The notes beneath the pieces were generated by a model. The model saw nothing but the letters and a program-made list of their open reading frames with translations. It was not told where the DNA came from and did no database searches. Source: Rosa chinensis (taxonomy: Eukaryota > Streptophyta > Magnoliopsida > Rosales > Rosaceae). From it: DNA of 64,000 nucleotides. A program made the translations under genes and the position numbers. Below, in pieces: positions 11,010 to 20,616 of the stretch. The stretch spans positions 67,226,397 through 67,290,396 of the forward strand of contig NC_037088.1 in the NCBI RefSeq assembly GCF_002994745.2, read 5' to 3'. Numbering within the stretch: the first letter of the stretch is position 1; every line of letters starts with the position of its first letter.

Positions 11010-11467
11010 GGGAAAAAATTACAAACAGTACCTGAATTACGGGCCACTAATAACTTTCGTACCTCAACTTCAAAAACTATCACAATGGTACCCAGATTAT
11101 CTAACACGAACTAACATTCACACATGCCGTCCACTTTGCCGTTAACGGTGTTAAATTTACAAGGGTAAATCTCACATTTCACTGTTCACCTCTCTTACCA
11201 TGGTACTGTTCATTTTTAAAAAAAAATTCCTCTCCTCAGAAAAAAAAAATTAAATTTTAAAAAATGAACAGTACCATGGCAAGAGAGATGAACAGTGAAA
11301 TGACAGATTTACCCTTGTAAATTTAACACCGTTAACGGCAAAGTGGACGGCATGTATGAATCTTGGGTCGGGGTGAAAAGTCCGGATACCAAAATGATAG
11401 TTTTTGAAGTTGAGGTACGAAAGTTATTAGTGGCTCATAGTTTGGGTACTGTTTATATTTTTTTCCC
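11010..11467. mobile_element. Foldback MITE of Mutator (MULE) type, 458 bp
   Basis: The element is almost one long inverted repeat: the arms begin GGGAAAAAATTACAAACAGT on the left and end in the complementary GTACTGTTTATATTTTTTTCCC on the right, with about 200 bp of imperfect pairing around an A/T-rich centre near 11225-11260. It is flanked by a perfect 9-bp duplication, gagttatta (11001-11009 and 11468-11476), which is the Mutator signature. The paralogous site in unit C near 24113-24135 (gcctaaaatcatttgtaaag) lacks the insert. It has no coding capacity. Confidence 0.88.
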
Positions 11468-11476
11468 GAGTTATTA

Positions 11477-11997
11477 CTTTAACACTGTCAACGTACTGAC
11501 ATAGTTAGAACTATGGTGCAAGGCTCAAAAAGTCGCTGCTTTAATTTGGGTGCCTATGATTGAGTGGCCGGCGAGAAAGACCTCTCTCAAGCCTTGGAAC
11601 TCCGAACTCCATCCAAAATTCCAAATCAGTGTTCTAGTTTAGTGGTGTGATGAATGTAAATAATAAACTAGATGGTTCAATGACAAAAAAGAAATGTAAC
11701 AAATGTATGGACTTTGGTTTTGAGTACTCTTTCTTTTTTAGACATTTTATTGTTTATATCCAACACTTTGTAAATGGTTTTTCAATTGTAAATTGGTACT
11801 TCTCATTTGGTCAACTGTACTCATAATCTGCACCATTCCTTTGATTTGAATGAACGGTGGTGATTTTGGTCAAATACAACTTTTGCGAGTCTTCAAACAC
11901 TGACACAGTGACAACAACAACAATTAATAGAACCCTCAAGGGTGAACAATTCAGTTAAAAAACTCTGCATAAGTTCTTCTGCTCTTGCCAGACAAAA
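11477..11997. other. Spacer between MITE and B3 exon 1, no gene seen
   Basis: The first part (to about 11,590) continues the duplicated spacer and matches 24140-24225 (ggttagaactatggtgcaagg). The rest is AT-rich and non-coding. It probably holds the promoter of the B3 exon that starts at 12046, but no core element was convincing. Confidence 0.35.
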
Positions 11998-12045
11998 ATG
12001 ACCTTCAAAATTTGGAATTTTCAGCTTCACTTGGCTTCATGCTCA

Positions 12046-12141
12046 ATGGCTTCTTCCCCCAACAGAGATCGAAATCCAGAGGACTCTCCATTCTTCTGCT
12101 TCAGGATTGTTGATCTTGATGATATCAAAGGCGGGAATAAG
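12046..12141 (+). pseudogene. Putative first exon of a REM/B3 gene
   Basis: From the ATG at 12046 the frame reads MASSPNRDRNPEDSPFFCFR and on to IVDLDDIKGGNK, resembling the start of REM proteins, where a short basic lead is followed by FF.I. at the first strand of the B3 barrel. The sequence directly downstream (12165-12270) is homologous to the intron-like blocks at 17090-17165 and 51960-52050 that precede B3-1 exons, which supports exon 1 followed by intron 1. No B3-1 exon follows: the sequence joins a TNL 3' spacer instead, so this is a truncated copy. The splice donor is weak (GTTGTA). Confidence 0.45.
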
Positions 12142-12540
12142 GTTGTAAACTTACACCTTTACTTATGTCTTTCTCATAATCTTCTTAAAGCTTGTGACAT
12201 TATAAGCTGAAACATGCATTTGCTTCAGTTCTCATCTTCTTTCCTTAGCTTGAAAGATGAAACCTCTGAAACAAGATTACCGTAAGACAAAACTTCTTGA
12301 TTCAGTTTTCTAAAGTCATGTTATTGATCAAGATGGCAGAGCAAATGGTAAAATGTGTCTCGACATAAGAGCACAAGAGAGAGGAAAAATATTGAGAATA
12401 TCCAGTTGCAACTAGGAGTCAAAATGTGAAATGGTCACTTACTTCTTATGAATAGTGAGAATAGCAGATTAGCAGTGTTGGCCTTTCATTTTTTGCTTTG
12501 AGGATCTGGACAAAGCAAGACAGTGTCTTCTAAAATTCTT

Positions 12541-13199
12541 TCATTCTTCTGCAGAGTAATATTCGTCGTCAGAGCACCACTTCCGCTTGTTGCTGCCTAG
12601 TGTTGCCTTAACCATGGCACCTTCTTGTTCATCCACAGCCTCGTAAAGAGAAATGCTGCTGTTCTTGGATTGGTTCATTTTACTGATCAGCTGTTCCGTG
12701 AAGTGCTCGTACAGTGCCCAGACCCCACATTTCTTCACCTTTATGCATCTGTTGTTTCCTACAGCTCGAGTGATTTCGAAGGAAAACGTAACCTCATTGC
12801 ACGTGTCCTCCGGACAGCACGTGTCCTCCGGACAGTTCTCAGGCATCCGGAAAGGGCTTGGCAAAACAACTAACAAAAGGTGATCTGAAACAAATTGTTT
12901 TACAGGGAAACCAACACCTACAGTGCCAGTACCATAATCGTTCCAATTACACCAAATTTGACAGGTATCAGGATCTAAATCGGGGTCTTCAGGAACGGCA
13001 GACGGATTGTCTTGAGGTACAATTAGAGCACACACAGCAAACCCAATCCACCTGCTATTATTACATGCATCCCAAGGTAACTTCTCAGTTACCGAGTCTC
13101 CCACACTTTGATTATTGAACCACTCTGGAATTTCACTTCCAGGAATTACAAAACGGAAAAACTCAAAAGAACAAGGGGGTTCCTGCACCATATGAACCA

Positions 13200-13249
<50 letters not shown>

Positions 13250-16200
13250 CTCAACCAACCGCTTTATCACTGAATATAAAAAATAACTAGAATCTTGACA
13301 ACTCAAGCAATTGCTGCAATGGAGCCAAAATTCCGATAATCTGCTCAAATTTGGTGGATCTGGAAACACTTGTAAGGAAGTACAATTGTCGGTTAACACT
13401 TCTAAGTCGTCACTTGCCGGAAGTTTAGGCAATTGTTGAAGCCTTGTGCAATTCTCCACATCAATACTTTCAAGCTTAGAAAGCAAATGAATGCTTGCAG
13501 GAAGGCTCACAAAATTGTTTCCTCTGAGTCTCAACCACTGTAAGGAGGACAGAGAACCAATGTCATTGGGAATTTCTCCTTCACAGAGATTACAGTCATT
13601 CAGATTTAATGCAGTTAAAGAAGAGAAATGCTTCAAGGAAGCTAACAGAGGAACCAAAGGGTGAGGACTCTTTCTTGGAAATAAGCCAAAAGATGATACA
13701 ATGAGATTCTGCTTAAGAAAAAGGGAGTATGGCTGCTCTCTTATAACAATTCCACTCAAATCAAGCCCCACCAAACTCTCACTCAAGTGCTCAATTGATG
13801 AAGGCAGTTTCTCAACAGCAGTCCCACCTAAAAAAAGCTCTGATAATCTTTTCGTTTGCCCCACAAATTCTGGAATCATTTTCAGTTTTGAGCAGCCAGA
13901 TACATCAAATGTTTCAAGAAACTCCATATTTACTTCACTTGGTAGGCTCTTAATACTTTTGCAGTTTCTAAAATTCCAAATTTTGAGTATCTTCAGCAAT
14001 GCAATGGATGGATGAATCTTAACTAAATTGGTACAACCTTCAAGAACCAACTTCTCAAGATTTGGAACACCGGTGAAGTCTGGGGTCCTTCTCAAGTTTA
14101 TGGAGTAACTAAGATCGATGGATTTCAACTTGCCCAAGTACTGTAGAAAACATGAAGAATGGTAGAATAATTAGCTTCCATGCATGAACTTTAAGATTTT
14201 ATTGTATTTGTGCAATAGCAGATATTCAATAACTTACTTTTATTCCATTCCAGAGGTAAGTAATATTGCTATGAACCAAACTAAGTTCAGTAAGTTCATC
14301 TGGTTGAAAACCTGGTGGGAGAGATTTTGAAGGATACCAACTCCATTTCAGAATTCTCAAGGCATCAGGAAGAAATTTTGGGCCAAGAGAAAGCCTCAAA
14401 TTATGAATGTAGAGCAGCTTCAGATTACACATTTTAGAGAAGGCTTCAGGATTCCAATATGCCTCTTCTAATTTATGTAAATGTAAGAATATGCCTTCAA
14501 TGGCTTCTGTTCCCTAATAATTGAAAGTAACAGATATGTCAATTCCAGGATTAAGTATGTTTCATGTTAAATAAAATGGACAGTGCTATTCAAGCTTGGC
14601 AATTCAATTTGTTTAAATTCTTACCGTATTCTTTGCGAATACATGAAAAATGTCGTTGCGAAGCCACAACCGACTGCGTCCACCAGGCTCTTCATAAGAC
14701 TCTTGCCGAACAATTTCACATCCCATTTCTCGTATCAAATCATGTATAATTATTTGATTGTCGAATGGTGAAATTGTTAAGAGAGATTTCTCAACAAGAA
14801 CATCTATTACAATACGAGTGCAAATGTCAAAACTATATAGTAGTTCAATGATTAACTTGGCTGTACATTGCGAAGAAAAACATGCGATGTCCAGAAAAAT
14901 TTTCTTCTCCATCTCATCAAGTCCATCATAACTCACTCTTAGCAAATCAAAAACTGTTTTGTCTGGAGTATTCTGTAGTTTTGCCAATGCAGAACTCCAT
15001 GAATGTAGACTTCTTTTGTACAAGAAAGACCCCAAAGTTTTAAGAGCTAAGGGAAGACCTCCAACATGGTTAACGAAACAGTGAGAGAGCTTTGCATAAT
15101 CTTCATCCGGCTCATATTTCCCGAAGGCTTTCAAACTAAACAGCTGAAGAGCTTCATCTTCTTCTAATCCCTTCAACTCATATGGTTTTTCTATACCATG
15201 TGTGACTAGTACATGCCGGTTTCTAGTTGTAATGATGATTCTACTCCTTAAACCAAACCAGTCTTTTTCTCCCACCAAATTTTCCAATTGCTCTGATTGA
15301 TCCACATCGTCAAGAACTAGAAGAACCGCTTTATTACAAAAACATCTCTTTATCATAGTGATTCCACCATTAACATTCCATACTGGAACATTTTCTTCCT
15401 TCAAGAGTTGGGAAAGAATTTGTTTTTGTAGATAAACTAGACCATGGTCTGCGGAAGCCTTTCTGACATCATCAAGAAAGATGCAAACATCAAATTCATG
15501 AGAGATTTTCTCATAAACTAGTGTAGCAAGGGTTGTCTTACCGATACCACCCATCCCCCATATCCCTATAAAGCGAACATCATTTGCTTCTTTATCTAAA
15601 AGAACATCTATTTCCTCCAGCTTAGCATCCATTCCAACTAACTTCCCTGAGGAACCACATCCTGTGGGATTAGGATGCACTTTCTTGCACAGTGCTTGCA
15701 CAATCTCTCTGATAAGCTCTGTTTCATACCTACAACAAGAATATAACAAATCCCCTGCTGAAATATGAACATATTGAATATAAAGTTCACTTGCAAGATA
15801 GAACTGAACCGCAAGAATAAAGTGGTATTCTATGCTCCTATAGAGTATTGAAACTTCACATACGTGAGTCATCCAATTAGTTCAATGTGCATGGCATAAT
15901 GTGTGAAGGCACTCACTAATTTAAGCTAACATTTTTGAAGTTTCAATACTCACGAGGATTCAAACATTGAAATACGTTATCGAACGACACATTCGATCTT
16001 ACCTATAATCCTTTGAAGTCCATCCAGCGAGACTGGCCACTTTGGTTAAAGCATCTCTCCACCCTTCCACCTCCTTATTACCTTCCCCAAACTTCTCTTC
16101 ATGTTCTTGAAACGCTTCAGCAAAGCTGCCCCTTTGATGTCTCACATGAGAGGGATCCACCTCATAAAAGATTGGCAGAATTGTCCTCCTCTCCTCCATG

Positions 16201-16499
16201 CATTCAAGAATCTTAGACAGTTCAAGCAAGCACCACGTGGAGGTAGCATATTTCGGCGAAAGAACAACGATCGCAAACCTCGATTGCTCAATTGCTGTGA
16301 GGAGTTCTGGGGAGATGGCTGTGCCTCTTTCAAGTTGTGGATCGTCCCTGAAAGTCTGGATTCCTTGCCGCTGCAACTCTTTGTATAAGTAGTCTGTGAA
16401 GCCCTTACGTGTGTCTTCGCCTCGGAAGCTCAAAAACACGTCGTATTTCCACGGGAAAGCTGAACCATCGGAGGCTCTAACTTGGGTGCTCAACGCCAT
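12541..16499 (-). CDS. TNL-B: TIR-NBS-LRR-C-JID immune receptor
   Basis: Intracellular immune receptor of the TMV-N type, predicted 1136 residues in five exons: 16003-16499, 14625-15729, 14238-14513, 13250-14140 and 12541-13182. The TIR (about residues 18-160) keeps FLSFRGEDTR and the WCLLEL glutamate of the NADase site. NB-ARC has GMGGIGKTT (about 224), LVLDDVD (about 303), RNBS-B RIIITTR, GGLPLALK (about 389) and FLDIACF; the MHD motif reads IHD (about 494). LRRs span about 560-920, and the C-JID (FVIPGSEIPEW onward) begins at 924. Exons join in phase without stops. Intron 4 is 67 bp and mostly (CT)n. The nearest relatives are TNL-C and TNL-D in the same array; the downstream neighbour is a duplicated spacer. 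Function by family: effector-triggered NAD+ cleavage signalling through EDS1. The effector is unknown. Confidence 0.93.
13183..13249 (-). repeat. TNL-B intron 4: 67-bp intron made mostly of (CT)n
   Basis: GT (13248-13249) to AG (13183-13184). Of the 67 bases, 43 (13204-13246) are a pure GA/CT dinucleotide run, which also serves as the polypyrimidine tract. The remaining 24 bases are conserved with TNL-C and TNL-D. Retention would shift the frame and end translation shortly afterwards. Confidence 0.85.
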
Positions 16500-16790
16500 T
16501 GGAAAGTGGGTGATTGGTGATCAGAATTCTACTCCAAACGCATAAATGCATAATCACTAGAAAAGAAATTGTACCCGATCGAGAAAAAGGGGTTTCAAGT
16601 AATGGAAATAATGGAGAAGAGAGAGAGAGAGAAGAAGACGACGGAAAGAGAAGACTTGGCTGAAAGTGAAACATCACTAAACTTGTATTGTATTGGCTCT
16701 GGCTTCTGGGTGAGAAAGTAGTTTTATTAATTAAAAGGTTTTAGTTGTTTGATGTAACAGAGTGCCCTGTGCTGAAAAGAGCATGAAATT

Positions 16791-16901
16791 TTTTTTTTTT
16801 TTTTTTAAACCCCACCCCATTCCCACCCTTGATGTGGCTCGAACTCCTGACTTTTTATATATGAGACCAAAGTCTTACCATCCCACCAAACACACACACC
16901 C
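16791..16901 (-). mobile_element. Short tRNA-derived SINE with 16-bp target duplication
   Basis: On the minus strand it starts at 16901, has an A-box-like stretch (TGGTGGGATGGTAAG) and a B-box-like stretch (GAGTTCGAGCC), and ends in a poly(A) of about 18 residues (poly-T at 16791-16806, plus strand). Perfect 16-bp duplications aaaagagcatgaaatt flank it (16775-16790 and 16902-16917). The paralogous units at 3270, 28960 and 51340 have a single copy of this site and no insert, so this is a clean retroposition. Confidence 0.85.
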
Positions 16902-17987
16902 AAAAGAGCATGAAATTACAACACGCTTGCCTTCATGTAATCTCAATCTATTAATATTTCATCTAAGATAAAAGGTTTATTCGGTCAAAAAATGGAGGAA
17001 CGTTTAAACGTTCTTTAGCATCTCACCGTATTTGTCCGCAAGTTTGAATCGGTAGAAGGAAGGTTGTATATTGTCATCTTTGCTTGTTTTTTCTCATAAT
17101 CTTCTTAAAAGCTTGTATATTTCGTAAGCTGAAAAATGCATTTGCTTTGAAAGTTGAAACCTTCAGAATTTAGGAGCATGCATTTGCTTAATTTCTCAAC
17201 GATTTCAGCTTAGAAGTTAAGTTTACAGTTTTTTTTGTCAATTATCCTTTAAAAAGACCCCAAAAAAAAACATGCATTTTCTTCATTTTGTGGCTTGAAA
17301 GTTGAAATCTTTAAATGATTTTGTTTCTCATTTGTTAGCCAAGAAAAATGATCTGCTTGATTTCTGAATTTTTGCAGCTTGAAAGCCAAAACCTTTACAT
17401 TTTTTTTTCTGAAGAACATACATTTACTTAATATTTTTCATGCTCCTTGTTCTTGAATATTGAGACCTGTTCATGTTTTTTTTCTGTTTTTTTTAGTAAA
17501 GAAATGGAAGAAACTACATGCATTTTATGATCAATTTTCGGTTTTGGTTAAAGTCCTTTAGCAATGGAAGTTGAGCGAAGACAAACTTTACTAGTAGAGT
17601 ATGGATTTACCTGATCTGCTTTATTTTGTTGTATTCTCTCAGTTTGTGGCTTGGTATGGAAATGTCAATTGTTTAGCTTCACTACAGTTCAGTTTGGGCT
17701 ATCTAGGTGTACATTTGCAATCCAGGCATTAATGTACACGCACACAGGCAAGAAGCAGCTTTAATGAGTTTGAGCTCGAGGCTTGTTTCGCATAACAAGT
17801 TTTCACCTTTATTGGGTTTATATTCCCTTGGCCTTGGCTTTTAGCTGTATATTCATCTTCTCATCTGTTTGAGGCTTGTTTTGACAATGCCGTTTAACAT
17901 ATTGTTGGTCATTAGATAAATGTTATTTAATTTATTTTCAGCTTGATTGATTTATATGACCTTGGTCTTGGTTGCTGCATAATGGTG

Positions 17988-17989
<2 letters not shown>

Positions 17990-18024
<35 letters not shown>
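17990..18024. repeat. (TA)n microsatellite
   Basis: Uninterrupted ta dinucleotide run just before the B3 exon acceptor of unit B. The equivalent site in unit A (near 4168) has only a short tatatata. Confidence 0.9.
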
Positions 18025-18026
<2 letters not shown>

Positions 18027-18102
18027 TTTATTCGTTTAGGATACAAACATAACAATTTACCTACACATCTAAATCTTAGTAAACTTAAACATGTACATGC
18101 AG

Positions 18103-18390
18103 GAACATCTGAATGCAGTTATGGGAAGCATGGAGATAAAATGGCAGAACTTATATTCCTCAAGGTTCCAAATTGTGGAAAGCCTTGGGAAATACAATTG
18201 AAACAATCATGTCGTCGTCAGCGAATACGGTTAGAGAAGTGATGGGAGGAGTTTGGCAACTTTTACAGACGAGACCAAGGCTACTTTGCACTCTTTAGCT
18301 ACGAAGGAGAACATTCCCATTTCCAATTCAGTACGCATCTTGGGTTGGAATGATATTGAAATCTTATACCCTATTCGTGGAGGAGGTACA
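18103..18390 (+). pseudogene. REM-type B3 domain pseudogene, unit B (B3-1)
   Basis: Paralogue of the B3-1 at 4254. Readable blocks are KHGDKMAELIFLKVPNCGKP, WEIQLKQS, a WEEF stretch, RDQGYFALFSYEGEHSHFQ and a final YPIRGG. Lesions: a missing G near 18124 shifts the start, a TGA at about 18240 replaces the glycine of the KGW motif, and about 4 extra bases near 18335 shift the end. The exon begins after the AG at 18101-18102. It lies divergent to TNL-B, as in the other units. Not translatable as a B3 protein. Confidence 0.75.
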
Positions 18391-18740
18391 TATATATTGA
18401 AATTTTTAGTAACTAAATAGTCATTTCCCATCTATTTTGGTAACTAAATAGTCATTACCTTTGAATTTACTTATTTTGAAACATTCCAAGCTTTTTCACA
18501 CTCAGAACATGATGAAAATATAAATTTAACGATTGAAAATTTGAAGCACAATGAATTCATTTATTTTGCAATGGTGATAAAGTAAGGAAATTTTCAGATT
18601 TTTCCAACTGATATAACCCAATTAAGAACTAGATTCGAAGGTTTTTTTTTTTCCTTTTTTTGATCAACTGATATAACCTCTCAACCCTCTCAATTCTATC
18701 TTTGTCGAAAAAAACTCTCTCAATTCTATAACACAAAAAA
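18391..18740. other. Spacer after B3-1, unit B
   Basis: AT-rich and non-coding. Two close copies of a phrase ending in ggtaactaaatagtcatt occur at 18413-18457. The segment is homologous to 54440-54560 right of unit D (catctattttggtaactaaa and ctgatataacccaatt). No gene was seen. Confidence 0.4.
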
Positions 18741-19190
18741 AAAAATTGGGGAAGAATAGAAGAATAAGAAATATTTTTTATTCAACATGTTTCTTCATTT
18801 TCATTTTGACGACTTTTTCATATTTTATCATACTAATTTCTACTCTACCTTCCCAGAGTTCATTCTCCAGGGAACTCCATTTAAACCATTCCAAGGGATT
18901 CCCTTCACTCTCTTTATTTTATGATCTCATTGGAAATCATATAAAGACAACTCTTATTTAATATAGCTATTTGTGCAAGTATTTTACGATTAAGAAGCAA
19001 TTGTTTCTTGTACAGATTGTGTATTAACTTACTATAACTAAAGTATACTTTCTTGTCTCGAATTACTGCATTTATACGGGTAATCCACAAACGACGAAAA
19101 TCTCTCTTTTGTCTACCCCTATCCCGATGAGCCGAAACCAAAGCTCTTATTTTTTGTTGAGTAATAGTCCGAGTAAGTCTTAAAAATTGA
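18741..19190 (-). pseudogene. rpl20: Plastid-derived insertion (NUPT) with partial rpl20
   Basis: The minus-strand frame from about 19185 down to the stop at 18914 is the C-terminal part of plastid ribosomal protein L20: [20 protein letters not shown], then [37 protein letters not shown] and the terminal [11 protein letters not shown]. The N-terminal residues are replaced by unrelated sequence, so the gene is truncated. Downstream sequence to about 18,741 (gggaactccatttaaa) also looks plastid-like, but I could not confirm its extent. It is a nuclear copy, since TNL and GID9-like sequences flank it on either side. The frame is still open over the conserved part, suggesting a fairly recent transfer. 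Confidence 0.85.
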
Positions 19191-19341
19191 TCACAGGGAA
19201 TTGTGCCTGTGTTATGTGCGTACCTTGAGAAACAAATAAAAAAGGAAACTCTCTCAACTCTCAACTCTCAACTCTTGCTCTCTGGATCTTAAAGACTAGT
19301 GAAGATTTGAACTCCCAAGCTCTCAAACTCTCAAACAGCAA

Positions 19342-19825
19342 ATGGAAGCCCTCACCAACCTAAGCCCTAAACCGCCCAAAACGATGAGCAGCGCCGGCAT
19401 CGGATCCCCCGCCACAATGTCGCCGTCGTCGAGTCCGCCTCGGCTGTGCTCCTCCAATCCCTCGCGTACCTCCCACCGCACCACCGACCTCGGGTTCCGG
19501 CTCCGACGACCGCGTCGACGAGAAGGAGATGTCCGTCGTCATCAATAGCGTGACCAAAGCCGCCAACCGCCACGACATGCTCTGCGACGACGCCGTTAGT
19601 CACCTCAATTCCTCGTCTCCAGGTTGCAGGGGTTCAAACGAAAGGTAACGAATCAGTATTCAATGAATTAGAGTGATCTGGAGTATTGAATTGTTGAAAT
19701 TCGAGATAATTTTGGATATTCCTGATTGAATTGGGAAATTTTGATTGTGATTTGTGTGCTGATTAATGTAATTGCTTGGTGAAGCTGGAATAGGGGAGCA
19801 AGACTGAGAACTTACAGGCGCAGAG
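19342..19825 (+). pseudogene. GID9/MAEA-like (CTLH E3 ligase subunit) 5' fragment
   Basis: Two exons resemble plant homologues of MAEA/GID9, a RING-type subunit of the GID/CTLH ubiquitin ligase. Exon 1 (19342-19644, GC-rich) contains VDEKEMSVVINSVTKAANRH, DDAVSHL and, in another frame, LVSRLQGFKRK. Exon 2 (19785-19825) reads KLE, a stop (TAG where the family has glutamate), then GSKTENLQAQR. GT and AG borders are retained (gtaacg at 19645; gtgagt after 19825). The frameshift, the nonsense codon and the lack of later exons show a pseudogene. Retained introns indicate capture of genomic DNA rather than cDNA. Its neighbours are plastid DNA and CACTA-like sequence. Confidence 0.8.
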
Positions 19826-20581
19826 GTGAGTGCTCTGTTCTGTTTCTCATGAAATCTTTCCTGCATTTGAAAAGTGGGTGAGATTTCTGGTGTTAGGAGT
19901 TCAATTACGGCTTCTACTGTTCTACTGTGTATGGAACTGTTAGGACTACACTATATCAGCAGAACCTTAGATCACCACATTGAAGCTGAGATAGGGTTTA
20001 TGGGAACAGTAGTGTTAGTGTGCAAACTAGCTTCACCTAATTTAAAATGAGTAGTTATTTAGTTTCTATATTAGCTTGTAAATGGAAAGCTTCATTGAGT
20101 TTAGGGTTTATGGGTTGGTTTTTAATGTTTAGAGTTGAAGATGATCATTTTAGGAAAGGCTGAAGTAAACAAGTCCTGGAAATGAGGATAATGGAAAGTT
20201 GGAAAGGTTTTTGTTTAGAAACTGGCTAATGCTTCGTTCAATGTTTCTTTATGATTGATGCTTTAGAGTTACTTACTGATTGAGATAATTTACTGGCATT
20301 GTTGAAGATAGTAGCATATTGTTTCAAAGATTGAGAGTTACAGATGAACTTGTTAACTTTTGACTGGTTGCTATTATAAATCTGTTTCTAGCCTTCTAGG
20401 TGTGTAGTTTTTTAGGCTCCTGTAAGGTAAACTTGGGTTTGAATTCATTCTGATACTAAATTGTGTAATGTAAGGCTACTAACTGCATGTCTTCTTTATG
20501 TGGGTGCAACTTTGCAATTCAGAAACAAGTGCTCTTATAAAACAACAAGTGAGCCTCGTACTCAACCTTCAGATTCCAGGC

Positions 20582-20616
<35 letters not shown>

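Larger units (their letters stand above)
16500..18102. other. TNL-B 5' flank and B3 intron block (duplicated)
   Basis: Divergent region between TNL-B (minus) and the B3 pseudogene (plus). It is homologous to 2621-4253, 28343-29933 and 51080-52982. It contains a SINE (16791-16901) and a (TA)n run near 17990-18024. No extra gene was seen; the short frames are random. Confidence 0.55.

Noticed and set aside
13163..14137. 324-residue minus-strand frame reading from LRR through the (CT)n run
   Set aside because: It is exon 4 of TNL-B read through intron 4 in the wrong frame; the C-JID exon joins cleanly only after removing 67 bp.
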